A stretch of DNA of 64,000 bases from Chryseobacterium turcicum. Its GTDB lineage: Bacteria > Bacteroidota > Bacteroidia > Flavobacteriales > Weeksellaceae. A program made the position numbers and the translations under genes. Below, piece after piece: positions 1 through 7,841 of the stretch (the stretch's first letter is position 1; each line of letters begins with the position of its first letter). The stretch is taken from contig NZ_JAJNAY010000001.1 of assembly GCF_021010565.1 (NCBI RefSeq), positions 1,158,001 to 1,222,000 of the forward strand, in the 5' to 3' direction. The notes beneath the pieces are model-generated. The model was not told where the DNA came from, searched no databases, and saw nothing but the letters and a program-made list of their open reading frames with translations.

Positions 1-509
1 GGACAGCTTATATCGGAATTTATAAATATAAACTGGCGAAAAATAAAGAAGCTATTTATCAATTTTTAAACAACGATTTAGCAACTTTAACTGTTCATCT
101 GCCAATTACAGAAAACAATACAACCGAAGAAACCATTTCTACTGAAGAATATCGGGAATCGATTACGGTAGATAATATTTATTTTCAGAAGCTGGAAATT
201 CTTTGCAGAGAGCATCATATTTATACAGACAGTACATTAAATAGAGAAAGAGTTGCCGAAAAACTGGGTATAAGCGCAGGCTATGTTTCACAAATTGTAA
301 ATGCGGTGACGGGAGATAATTTTGCGCATTATATCAATCAGTATCGGGTGGAAGCTGTGAAGGAAATGATTTCAAATCCTGAATTTGAAAATTACACTTT
401 ACTGACGATGGGATTAGAAGCCGGGTTTACTTCTAAAACAACGTTCTATAATTCTTTTAAAAAAGTAACGGGTCAAACTCCCAATGAATATAAAAACACC
501 ATAAAATAA
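1..509 (+). CDS. AraC-type transcriptional regulator, C-terminal part (5' end outside window)
   Basis: The reading frame is open from the left edge (codons in phase with base 3) to a TAA at 507-509, so only the C-terminal ~168 residues are present. The last ~100 residues form an AraC-type DNA-binding domain: a first helix-turn-helix around VAEKLGISAGYVSQIVN and a second around LLTMGLEAGFTSKTTFYNSF, ending in the family signature KKVTGQTPNEYK. The part before it (YIGIYKYKLAKNKEAIYQF) is like the segment that follows a membrane or sensor domain in many Bacteroidota AraC proteins. Ligand and targets cannot be told. The next gene lies about 90 bases downstream on the same strand. Confidence 0.85.
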   Translation, partial: TAYIGIYKYKLAKNKEAIYQFLNNDLATLTVHLPITENNTTEETISTEEYRESITVDNIYFQKLEILCREHHIYTDSTLNRERVAEKLGISAGYVSQIVNAVTGDNFAHYINQYRVEAVKEMISNPEFENYTLLTMGLEAGFTSKTTFYNSFKKVTGQTPNEYKNTIK

Positions 510-599
510 GTACCATTTTATACAGTTTTAAGCTTTTGAAACCTGTTTTAATTTTGATTATATGAGTTTTGCACTCAAATAATTCAAATTAACTTTTCT

Positions 600-1139
600 A
601 TGAAAAACAAATTTTTAGCACTCTTCATTTTGTGTGCTTTTTATTCTCTTAACGCTCAGGAAAAAACCGATGCAAATACTTATCAGAAAAACAATGAAAT
701 TAAACTGAATCTAATTTCTCCATTATCCGGAGCTGTGGAGGTGGGCTATGAACGTTTTCTCAACAAAAATTCATCACTGGGAATTTCTACATTTTTTGTT
801 TTTGATGATACAAAAGAAAAGGATATGAATTACTTCATCTCTCCGTATTACAGATATTATTTTGGAAAAAAATACGCTTCCGGTTTTTTTGCCGAAGGAT
901 TTGGAATGTTCACTTCTATTGATGGTAAAAAAATATACTCAGCAGACCGACTGACTTTCACTGAAAATAAAGATGTGTATGATCTTGCAGTAGGTGCTGG
1001 CCTTGGTTGGAAAATCGTTACCAAAAAAGGATTTGTTTTTGAAGCCAACGCAGCTTACGGAAGACTTTTATTCAATGCAAACAAAACAGATCATGACCAA
1101 GTTATAAAGCTCGGATTAAGCGTTGGCTATCAGTTTTAA
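600..1139 (+). CDS. Small secreted outer-membrane beta-barrel-like protein
   Basis: A 179-residue protein with a clear Sec signal peptide (MKNKFLALFILCAFYSLNAQ, cleavage expected after NAQ). The mature part alternates polar and aromatic residues in short strands (GAVEVGYERFL, YFISPYYRYYFG, GAGLGWKIVT) and ends in phenylalanine (LSVGYQF), as outer-membrane barrels do. It resembles DUF3575-like barrels of Bacteroidota, but this is by pattern only. A possible -7 box TAATTTTG lies at 549-556. No partner gene suggests a function. Confidence 0.7.
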   Translation: MKNKFLALFILCAFYSLNAQEKTDANTYQKNNEIKLNLISPLSGAVEVGYERFLNKNSSLGISTFFVFDDTKEKDMNYFISPYYRYYFGKKYASGFFAEGFGMFTSIDGKKIYSADRLTFTENKDVYDLAVGAGLGWKIVTKKGFVFEANAAYGRLLFNANKTDHDQVIKLGLSVGYQF

Positions 1140-1366
1140 ATATTAAACTTTTTAATTAACCCGAAAAGTCACAAAAGATTTAAATACCTCTATTAAAGCT
1201 TATTTTTTGAAATGAAAAAAGAACACATAATTTCAAAAATATCTTTGATTTTTATTCTTTTGATGACTTCAATTATCTAAAAATTATCTATTTCAAATAT
1301 CTTTTGTCTCCTTTGCCGCTAAATTTAAATTAGTTTAAAAAGCTTTATTAAAAAATGATTCAAAAT

Positions 1367-1393
1367 AAAACAGACGCCCAAAAAAGCGTCTGT
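1367..1393. terminator. Rho-independent terminator hairpin
   Basis: The stem AACAGACGC / GCGTCTGTT encloses a short A-rich loop and is flanked by A-runs and T-rich sequence on both sides, so it could act on either strand. It lies between the convergent barrel gene and the esterase region. Confidence 0.7.
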
Positions 1394-1428
1394 TTATTTA
1401 TTTAAAATTAACTAACTAACTAACCGCA

Positions 1429-1573
1429 TTATCTTTCAACCAATTCCTTCACGTTTTCTCCATAGGAAGTAGGTATGTGAAGTTTTGACTTGTAATAATT
1501 GATGCCATTTTCTAAAGGCTCCAAGAAAAACAATAAGCATTAAAACCATGGCTACAATGGCTAAAGTTGCTAA
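1429..1573 (-). pseudogene. Short decayed coding remnant (membrane protein C-terminus, possibly CstA-like)
   Basis: Read on the minus strand, about 48 codons encode a hydrophobic helix followed by a charged tail (LATLAIVAMVLMLIVFLGAF, then RKWHQLLQVKT). A one-base shift is then needed to continue into SYGENVKELVER and a stop at 1429-1431. A helix followed by such a tail looks like the end of a transporter; carbon-starvation protein CstA is my best guess, from memory only. There is a stop just upstream (1574-1576) and no start, so it is a fragment. Confidence 0.35.
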
Positions 1574-1622
1574 TTAATTTACAGTTATTTAACTATTGTT
1601 TCTTTTTGAAAATGTATGTTTT

Positions 1623-2645
1623 TTAATGATGAATGAAATTTACTCTTTCTTGTGACAGAATAAAATTAACCATTGCATCGTTGAGCTCATTTTGATACGT
1701 TTTATCGGTAGTATGAAAACCGTGGTTTCCTTTTTTTACAATAATCAATTCATGAGTTGTTTTCGCTTTTTTTAGCATTTTATTGAGCCTTTTGGAATGT
1801 CTGATAGGAGCTATTTTGTCTTTGTTCCCATGAAGAATAAGAGTAGGGACGGTATTTTGGGTATAATTAAGTGGAGAAATAGTTTCGCAAACTTCTATGA
1901 CTTTTTTTCTTTCTGTTTTAATGTCATAACCGCTTATGCCATTGGCAAGATTGGTTCTGATGTCGATGATTTTTTTCGAAATTAAACCTACCGTCAGTAA
2001 AAGAGGTTTGGGAGCACGAGTATGAAGAAGTCTATTCATATCGGTTGGTCCGAAATTATCAACGACATAATTTACTTTTGCAGAATATTTTGAAAGCTCA
2101 GCATCTCCTACAAAATCAGTGTCTTGTGTATAAGCACTCAAAAGCGAAAGGTGAGCTCCTGCAGAAACGCCCCACATTCCGATATTGTTTTCATCAAGAA
2201 AATATTGGTCAGCATTTTTTCTAATCCATCGTATAGCATCTTTCGTATCTTGAATAGGTGCCGGAAAATGAATGTCTTTAGAAACCAAACGGTAATTGAT
2301 GCTTATTACGACATAGTTTTTTTCTAAAAGTTTTAAAATAGTATTTTCTACATAATTATCAGCGGTGATTACTTTATCGCCTTCTACCCAAGCGCCACCA
2401 TGAACGTAGGTTACGACTGGAAGTTTCTTTTGGTCAACATTTTTAGGACGATAGATATCGAGCTGTATATTTTTTCCGCTTTCATCAGTTTTATAAGTGA
2501 TATTTTCTGAAACATTGGCATGCTCAAAAAGAAGAGTGCTTTTCTGCTTTTGCGAAAATCCAAGCGTAGAAATTGTTATTAGGAATAAAAAAAATAGGCT
2601 TTTTAAAAACCTATTATTTTTTGAATCTGAGTTGAATGTTCTCAT
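1623..2645 (-). CDS. Secreted alpha/beta hydrolase (BD-FAE / carboxylesterase-like)
   Basis: 340 residues. A signal peptide occupies about residues 1-32 (FLKSLFFLFLITISTLGFSQ). The oxyanion-hole motif HGGAW is at residues 82-86, the nucleophile Ser161 lies in GVSAG, and the likely acid and base are Asp276 (LHGNKDKIAP) and His308 (KKGNHGFH). The HGG motif places it with the hormone-sensitive-lipase/BD-FAE type esterases acting on small esters or acetylated sugars in the periplasm or outside. It is a single gene; its start is about 20 bases from the left copy of the 34-bp repeat that borders the LRR-TIR cassette. The substrate is unknown. Confidence 0.85.
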   Translation of the reverse strand: MRTFNSDSKNNRFLKSLFFLFLITISTLGFSQKQKSTLLFEHANVSENITYKTDESGKNIQLDIYRPKNVDQKKLPVVTYVHGGAWVEGDKVITADNYVENTILKLLEKNYVVISINYRLVSKDIHFPAPIQDTKDAIRWIRKNADQYFLDENNIGMWGVSAGAHLSLLSAYTQDTDFVGDAELSKYSAKVNYVVDNFGPTDMNRLLHTRAPKPLLLTVGLISKKIIDIRTNLANGISGYDIKTERKKVIEVCETISPLNYTQNTVPTLILHGNKDKIAPIRHSKRLNKMLKKAKTTHELIIVKKGNHGFHTTDKTYQNELNDAMVNFILSQERVNFIHH

Positions 2646-2665
2646 AAAATATTGCTTTGGTTTAC

Positions 2666-2699
2666 TACTTTACCAATTCTTCAAAAAGTTTACCAAAAG
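2666..2699 (+). repeat. 34-bp direct repeat, left copy
   Basis: Identical over 34 bases to 4077-4110 (TACTTTACCAATTCTTCAAA and the following AAGTTTACCAAAAG). The right copy is the 3' end of the DUF3037 coding sequence; this copy is non-coding. Together they bracket the LRR-TIR gene like attachment-site or insertion duplications. Confidence 0.9.
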
Positions 2700-2714
2700 C
2701 ATAAAAAAAATGGT

Positions 2715-2739
2715 TTTAAAAACTATCACTAAGGTGATA
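2715..2739 (-). terminator. Terminator of the LRR-TIR gene
   Basis: On the minus strand the hairpin TATCAC-CTTA-GTGATA is followed by GTTTTTAAAA, 27 bases beyond the stop codon of the LRR-TIR gene. It lies inside the repeat-bounded segment, so the cassette carries its own terminator. Confidence 0.55.
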
Positions 2740-2765
2740 TAGAGTATACATAGATTTTACCTTAT

Positions 2766-3887
2766 CTAACTTTTTAAAAGAATTTTTTTTATATCCTTCG
2801 TTAAATGTAATAAGTAACTTTCCGCTTTTGCTTTCTGTAAAGACCCTAATGATTCACTTGGTGGATTAGCAGCTTGATACTTGCTTAAAATAGAATCTGT
2901 AAAAAGACAAGGTTCTACAATTATTGGCATTATTTTAACTCCTTTTTTCTTTGCATTCTCTAAAATAATTGGCACCTCTTTTTTCGTGATAAATTCAGAA
3001 GCTAAAAAATCTGTAGAAATTACGAAAATAGCAATTCCAGCATTATTCAAAGATTCATTAATTTTTTCCTCCCAATCATCACCTGTCATAAGTTTTTCAT
3101 CATCCCAAACATCTATTTCAATATTTAAAGAATGTTTAAGTACATTGAGATGGGTTTTAATTCTGTTTAACCAATATTTATCTTGATGAGAGTAACTAAT
3201 AAATATTTTATTATTAAAAAGTTCGGATTGCACATTCATGTCTTTTAAATCTTTAAGTATTTCTTTCTGTGTTTCTAAAAATTTTAAATTCGCTAAAGAA
3301 TTTCCTTTAATTTTAGAGAGATCTGAAAATGTTTTTTGTATAATGGGATTGGTTTCAATTTTTCCATAGCAATATATAGCCAAAAGACTATTCATTCTTT
3401 TCAATTCTCTTTCTGGAAATTGCTCCAAAATAAGATAGTTTAACCATAATTTTCTTAAGTTAGATAAATTTTCAATTTTTGGTGATAAAATTTTTATTTT
3501 ATTTCTGCTTAAATCTAATTCTCTTAAAGAATACACTGAAAACAATTCATTGGGTAAAAATTCGATAAAATTATTAGCTAAATGGAGACTTACTAAACCA
3601 TTTAAGTTGTTGATTTGTTGTGGTAAAGATTTTATTTTATTGTTATTTAAATTTAAAATTTTTAATTTTTTCAATTTAAATACTTTTGCATAAATATTCT
3701 CTATCCGATTATTAGAAATATCTAATGTTTCTAAAAATTTAAGATTTTCAATTTCTTTAGGTATTTCTTTAAGAAGATTATTAGACAAATTTAATTTTTT
3801 TAAATTTTTCAATTCTAAAATTTCTTTTGGAAAAACTTTTAATTTCTGCCCAGATAAATCAAGTTTTGTCATATTTTGGTTTATCAT
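2766..3887 (-). CDS. LRR-TIR protein, candidate defence/NADase effector
   Basis: About 373 residues from the ATG at 3887 (a later ATG at 3872 is possible). Residues ~8-170 hold six to seven 23-residue leucine-rich repeats of the form LxxLxxLxLxxNxIxxLPxxI. A linker follows, then a C-terminal TIR domain (about 227-373) opening with NNKIFISYSHQDKYW and containing the DVWDDEKLMTGDDW region and SEFITKKEV; the Glu at about 304 is at the place of the catalytic glutamate of NAD-cleaving TIR domains. Known: bacterial TIR domains often deplete NAD during phage infection, and LRRs recognise ligands. Inferred: a sensor-effector in a single chain without a NACHT/NB-ARC domain. No signal peptide, so cytosolic. 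The gene is visibly A/T-richer than its neighbours and lies in a repeat-bounded insertion. Confidence 0.9.
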   Translation of the reverse strand: MINQNMTKLDLSGQKLKVFPKEILELKNLKKLNLSNNLLKEIPKEIENLKFLETLDISNNRIENIYAKVFKLKKLKILNLNNNKIKSLPQQINNLNGLVSLHLANNFIEFLPNELFSVYSLRELDLSRNKIKILSPKIENLSNLRKLWLNYLILEQFPERELKRMNSLLAIYCYGKIETNPIIQKTFSDLSKIKGNSLANLKFLETQKEILKDLKDMNVQSELFNNKIFISYSHQDKYWLNRIKTHLNVLKHSLNIEIDVWDDEKLMTGDDWEEKINESLNNAGIAIFVISTDFLASEFITKKEVPIILENAKKKGVKIMPIIVEPCLFTDSILSKYQAANPPSESLGSLQKAKAESYLLHLTKDIKKILLKS

Positions 3888-4076
3888 CAATGTATCTTAT
3901 TTATAAATTAGTTAAATTTGTTGCTTCCTTTTGGAGGGAGGGGAATTAAAATAACAAAATATATTTAAACTGTTTGACGGCAAGCTGTCATCTGAAAAAG
4001 AAATACAGGGTAAATATATTTGCTACGGCGACCTCACTAACAAATGGTCCGAGCCGGTTATATCCACTCGGACTTT
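3888..4076. other. Leader side of the LRR-TIR cassette
   Basis: Non-coding. It holds an inverted repeat TGACGGCAAGCTGTCA (about 3974-3989) and a 7-bp hairpin GTCCGAG...CTCGGAC (4047-4073) right beside the DUF3037 stop codon. The hairpin half GGTTATATCC faintly recalls a tRNA T-arm, but no tRNA can be folded. The promoter of the LRR-TIR gene must lie here. Confidence 0.4.
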
Positions 4077-4459
4077 TACTTTACCAATTCTTCAAAAAGT
4101 TTACCAAAAGTTTGGTTTAAATCTTTCGATTTTCCTGGATGAGGTCTTGAAGTTTGTACAACTGCGCTTCTCACTGCGGTTAACCATCGGAATCTGTCAG
4201 GAATTTCAAGTAAAGCAATCGGGCCACCTTCTTTTTTTCCTTCAGCGATATTTTTAAAACTTTCCAGATTTTTAATGATATCATCATAATCCAGTTTATT
4301 GTGCATCAGTTTAAACTTATCGGGACAGAGGTGAAATTCTACTTTAATAAATTTTTCTCTTTTTGAAAACAAAACCAATCCGATGTTGAAAAACTCTTCT
4401 CTTTCAACCTTCGGAACCAAACGTATTACGGCGTATTCGTATATTTTATCCTCTTGCAT
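4076..4459 (-). CDS. DUF3037 protein
   Basis: 127 residues, with the family pattern YEYAVIRLVPKVEREEFFNIGLVLFS at the N-terminus. The start overlaps the end of the HipA-like kinase gene by 14 bases, so the two are translated as a pair; this pairing of DUF3037 with a HipA-like kinase is common, and its biochemical role is unknown to me. The final ~11 codons form the right copy of the 34-bp repeat, so the gene's own end is duplicated 1.4 kb downstream. Confidence 0.85.
   Translation of the reverse strand: MQEDKIYEYAVIRLVPKVEREEFFNIGLVLFSKREKFIKVEFHLCPDKFKLMHNKLDYDDIIKNLESFKNIAEGKKEGGPIALLEIPDRFRWLTAVRSAVVQTSRPHPGKSKDLNQTFGKLFEELVK
4077..4110 (+). repeat. 34-bp direct repeat, right copy (3' end of DUF3037 gene)
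   Basis: Identical to 2666-2699. It encodes the C-terminal residues of the DUF3037 protein on the minus strand. Insertion at a gene's 3' end with restoration of that end is the usual result of site-specific integration. Confidence 0.9.
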
Positions 4460-5219
4460 TTTTGGCTTCGTTTATAAAGATTTGAGAATTTTCTAATCGG
4501 GTTTTCAGAAAGTTGAAGTACACTTCACGAATTTCATCCGGACTTTCTTCGGCGTCATTCCAATGTAACCAATCCTGTGGAATCAAATCCACAATTTCTC
4601 GGAATAATGTTTCATTTAAAACTGAATGTGCAAATTGGTCTGCTTCATCCAGTTGTGTTGCCTGCGGAAGTAAAACATGGTCTTTTATATATTTAAAAGG
4701 TGTTTTTGCAGCTGTATCAAAATTCTGCCACGAATGGTGAAAGTAAAAAGAAGCGCCATTATCAATTACCCAAAGCTCTTTGTGCCACATCAAAAGATTG
4801 GTGTTTTTAAAAGTACGGTCGATATTGGTAATAAATGCATCCAGCCAAACAATTTTTGAAGCCAGAAGTGAATCTACTTTTACACTCGAATCATAAGCAA
4901 TAGAGCCCGAAAGATAGTGAAGACCTAAATTAAGACCTTCGGAGTTTTTTAATAAATCCTGAATTTCTTCATCGGCTTCGGTTCTCCCAAAATCTACATC
5001 AAGATTGGCAAAAACCAGCTCCGGAATTGGTAAACCCAAAGCTTCGGTAATTTTTCCTCCCAAAAATTCTGAAATCAACATTTTCACACCATGACCGGCG
5101 CCACGAAATTTTAAAACATATTTAAAATCATCATCTGCTTCTGTTAAAGCAGGCAGTGAGCCTCCTTCACGAAGCGGAAGAATGTAGCGCTGTATGGTAA
5201 CTGTTCTTAAATTTAGCAT
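4446..5219 (-). CDS. HipA-like kinase family protein
   Basis: 257 residues. The protein is like the short HipA-type kinase domain: an N-terminal lobe with YVLKFRGAGHGVKMLISEF (lysine for ATP binding), then the catalytic region IVWLDAFITNIDRTFKNTNL followed by WVIDNGASFYF (Asp-Asn metal site). It lacks the separate N-terminal HipA subdomain of full-length HipA toxins. It is the upstream partner of DUF3037 (14-base overlap) and starts 15 bases after the SGNH/PKD gene, so all three may share a transcript. Substrate unknown; a toxin-antitoxin role is not shown. Confidence 0.82.
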   Translation of the reverse strand: MLNLRTVTIQRYILPLREGGSLPALTEADDDFKYVLKFRGAGHGVKMLISEFLGGKITEALGLPIPELVFANLDVDFGRTEADEEIQDLLKNSEGLNLGLHYLSGSIAYDSSVKVDSLLASKIVWLDAFITNIDRTFKNTNLLMWHKELWVIDNGASFYFHHSWQNFDTAAKTPFKYIKDHVLLPQATQLDEADQFAHSVLNETLFREIVDLIPQDWLHWNDAEESPDEIREVYFNFLKTRLENSQIFINEAKNARG

Positions 5220-5234
5220 GATGCAAAACTAAAA

Positions 5235-6491
5235 CTATTTTTTGATAATCTTTTTAGTGTATTCTTTTTCTCCGATTTTATATTTCAAAAAATAGGTTCC
5301 AGTGATTACATGATGTAAAGGGATGGTATAGCCATTTTCTGTTTTTTTGAAATCATGCTTGAGAACACGGCCAGAAGCATCTGATAAGGAAATAACAGAC
5401 AGGTTTTTATTAGTAATAATGTTGATAAAATTCTGAGCCGGATTAGGATAGATTTGAACCAAATTGATTTTATCCTCCTGAGTTCCCAGATTATTAATGG
5501 TAACAGATTTTGCTTTGGTAGAATTTATTCCGCAAGCGTTGGTCGTAAGTGTTACTTGGTAGTTTCCGGTAGCAAGATACGTATGGGTAGGGTTTTCTAA
5601 AGCAGAGGTACTTCCATCTCCGAAAGCCCATGCAAAAGTCGTAGCATTCTGGGTAGTGTTTGTAAATTGAACTGTAGAATTTCCTACGGTTTGATAATTA
5701 AATTTACTAGCTACATCGTTGGCTCCGATAAACCATGTGTTAAGGTTGTCATAGACTGTATTTTTTACAATACTTTTTATAGCCTGTGATTCTGTAGCAG
5801 TTAAATTCCCATTGAAAGGTGCCAATTCTGGATTCTTTTTAAATAAAATAGTGTAGAACGTATAAGCTGCTGCCATAGACCCTAAATAGCTGGGATGTGA
5901 GCCATCGCTGGAATATAATTCCATAGAAGGTTGCTGCTGTCTTATCGCTCTCCATACTTTTCCAACTGGAGAAATCAGACCTTCGTTTATTTGTGCCATA
6001 TCCATATATCGGTTGTAGATAAGGTCGTCCATACCTTCATAAGTGCACGCAGGAGTATTTCCGTTGGCGCAATTTGTAGCATCACCGGTTTTATAACCCC
6101 AAGTCATAAAGAATATTGGGTTTCCACAAGCATTCATGTTTTTGGTAAGTTCCGCAAGTTGTTTGGCGTACGGGTGCATTTCTGACTGTATATAGCTATT
6201 TGGAAATGACGGAATTTGGCTCTGTTCCTGCAAGACGACATAATCCCAATTGCCTTGATTAATGACTGAGGTTACTGCTTGGTTTTGTGCATGTTGCTTT
6301 AGTGTAGCGCCTCCCATTGCATGAGTTTGGTAATTTAATACATCTCCGGTAGAAACTGCAATTTGCTTTACCAATTCGGGTAAATCATTGGTGTACGTGT
6401 AGCTGTTTCCTACAAAAAAAACTTTTTTTGTAGTCTGCCCGATGGTGAAAGAGAATGAAATTAATAATAAAAGGAGTAATGATTTTTTCAT
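5235..6491 (-). CDS. Secreted SGNH-hydrolase-like protein with PKD domain and T9SS sorting domain
   Basis: 418 residues. Signal peptide 1-18 (MKKSLLLLLLISFSFTIG). The hydrolase part begins with FFVGNSYTYTNDLP (block-I serine at about residue 30, with an S-x-T rather than GDSL pattern) and has SDGSHPS as the Asp/His block, in the manner of DUF4886/SGNH enzymes. A PKD domain follows (FAWAFGDGSTSALENPTHTY). The last ~75 residues are a type A T9SS sorting domain (LVQIYPNPAQNFINI ... GTYFLKYKIGEKEYTKKIIKK). It should therefore be exported through type IX secretion to the cell surface. It probably acts on an ester, such as an acetylated glycan. Confidence 0.85.
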   Translation of the reverse strand: MKKSLLLLLLISFSFTIGQTTKKVFFVGNSYTYTNDLPELVKQIAVSTGDVLNYQTHAMGGATLKQHAQNQAVTSVINQGNWDYVVLQEQSQIPSFPNSYIQSEMHPYAKQLAELTKNMNACGNPIFFMTWGYKTGDATNCANGNTPACTYEGMDDLIYNRYMDMAQINEGLISPVGKVWRAIRQQQPSMELYSSDGSHPSYLGSMAAAYTFYTILFKKNPELAPFNGNLTATESQAIKSIVKNTVYDNLNTWFIGANDVASKFNYQTVGNSTVQFTNTTQNATTFAWAFGDGSTSALENPTHTYLATGNYQVTLTTNACGINSTKAKSVTINNLGTQEDKINLVQIYPNPAQNFINIITNKNLSVISLSDASGRVLKHDFKKTENGYTIPLHHVITGTYFLKYKIGEKEYTKKIIKK

Positions 6492-6558
6492 ATATTTAAG
6501 TTAAAATTAATATCGTAAATGTAACTTTTATTTTAATGATATGTTAAATTAATATTTT

Positions 6559-7419
6559 ATGAAAATAATCAAACAGATTAATATTCTTCTTAAAAATCCT
6601 GAAACCAAAGATTTTCTTGCCGATGCATTTTATTCAGATACTGATAAAAAACTCCCTTTGGTTATTTTTGTTCACGGTTATAAAGGTTACAAAGACTGGG
6701 GCTCGTGGAATATGATGGCAAAAAAATTTGCGGAGGCAGGTTTTTTCTTCGTTAAATTTAATTTTTCTCATAATGGAACTACAACTGAAAATCCTCATAA
6801 TTTCGACGATTTAGAAGCTTTTGGAAATAATAATTATTCGAAAGAACTGTCTGATTTAAATTTTGTGGTTGATTATTTCATTAAAAACCCAAAAATAGAC
6901 GGTCAGAAAGTAGTTTTAATTGGTCACAGTAGAGGAGGAGGGATTTCTATTATTAAAACCTGCGAAGACGAAAGAATTAACGGGCTCATTACTTTAGCAA
7001 GTGTAGATACTTTAGACAGATTTCCTAATCCCGAAAATTTGGAAAAATGGAAACAAGATGGAGCGTATTACGTAGAAAATGGAAGGACAAAACAGCAAAT
7101 GCCTCATTATTATCAGTTTTTTGAAGATTTTAAAAATAATGAACATCTTTTTGATGTAGAGCGCTCGATGGAAATGGCAAAAGCTCATGTTTTGATTATT
7201 CATGGGACAAAAGACGAAAGCGTAAATGTAAAACACGCAGAGCATCTTCATATTTTAAATCCAAATTCTGAATTATATCTCATTGAAAATGCAAACCATA
7301 CATTTGGAGCCAAAGAACCTTGGGAGGAAAATCAATTACCAGAAAAATTGAATGAAGTTGCAGAAAAATGTATTGATTTTATTAATGATAAAATTGTCAA
7401 CGACTGTCGGTCTTTATAA
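6559..7419 (+). CDS. Alpha/beta hydrolase (dienelactone-hydrolase/S9-like)
   Basis: 286 residues without a signal peptide. FVHGYKGYKDWGSWN is the oxyanion loop; nucleophile Ser124 lies in GHSRGG; the acid is in IIHGTKDESV and the base in ENANHTFG. The long lid after the serine (FPNPENLEKWKQDGAYYVENGR) is typical of cytosolic hydrolases annotated as alpha/beta hydrolase of unknown substrate. It is a single gene divergent from the SGNH gene, with a ~65-base shared promoter region. Confidence 0.8.
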   Translation: MKIIKQINILLKNPETKDFLADAFYSDTDKKLPLVIFVHGYKGYKDWGSWNMMAKKFAEAGFFFVKFNFSHNGTTTENPHNFDDLEAFGNNNYSKELSDLNFVVDYFIKNPKIDGQKVVLIGHSRGGGISIIKTCEDERINGLITLASVDTLDRFPNPENLEKWKQDGAYYVENGRTKQQMPHYYQFFEDFKNNEHLFDVERSMEMAKAHVLIIHGTKDESVNVKHAEHLHILNPNSELYLIENANHTFGAKEPWEENQLPEKLNEVAEKCIDFINDKIVNDCRSL

Positions 7420-7660
7420 ATGACATTTTTTTTTAATATTTTATTTTTTCTACAACAGATATTGTTCCTAATGGAGCAAAAGTTGTGTATTTCGTAGGGT
7501 TATCATCTATGTAGATGTATTATTTTTTTAATGAAATATTTTAAACCGTTAAGGATATTAAATTTTTAAGATTTTTTAAGCGAAAAATCAAAGATTTCAT
7601 TTAGCAAAATGCTTAAAGCGAAGCCCAACTTAATTAATCTTAAAAATTTATAAATCTTAG
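7420..7660. other. Intergenic region with palindromic A/T-rich sequence
   Basis: No gene. An imperfect inverted repeat (ATATTAAATTTTTAAGAT near 7555 and ATCTTAAAAATTTATAAAT near 7638) resembles other palindromic intergenic elements in the window. Confidence 0.4.
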
Positions 7661-7825
7661 AGCCTGTTTACGTTTTATTAATTTGAATTCTTTATGATTG
7701 ATTTTTTTTCAATCAGTTTTTAAATAATTCTCGCAGATTTTGCTGATTAATAGCAGAGAAATTAATCTGCTTAATCAGCAAAATCTGCGAGATAAATTAT
7801 TTTCATTTAAATTTAAACAAACTCT
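7661..7825 (-). repeat. Dispersed intergenic repeat family I, copy A
   Basis: About 165 bases with an internal inverted repeat built on TCTCGCAGATTTTGCTGATTAA / AATCAGCAAAATCTGCGAGA. The reverse complement matches copies at 17831-18017 and 31685-31850, including the outer parts (AAAACGTAAACAGGCTCT-like end, and TTTAAATTTAAATGAAAATAA at the other). It is non-coding and sits between convergent gene ends. Confidence 0.8.
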
Positions 7826-7841
7826 TAATGGTTAAAAAAAA

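Larger units (their letters stand above)
1140..1622. other. Intergenic region with terminator and possible gene remnant
   Basis: About 480 bases without an intact gene. A loose inverted repeat (agtcacaaaagattt near 1166 and its partner near 1300) resembles other palindromic intergenic elements here. A 22-codon ORF with a hydrophobic end (1212-1280) is too short to call. A terminator and a decayed coding fragment are listed separately. Confidence 0.5.

Noticed and set aside
4047..4073. tRNA remnant or attachment site at the hairpin beside DUF3037
   Set aside because: A 7-bp stem and GGTTATATCC recall a tRNA 3' half, but only 13 bases lie between the arms and no D- or anticodon arm exists.
4446..5219. 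HipAB toxin-antitoxin module
   Set aside because: The kinase is the short HipA-like form paired with DUF3037; no HipB-type helix-turn-helix antitoxin gene is present.
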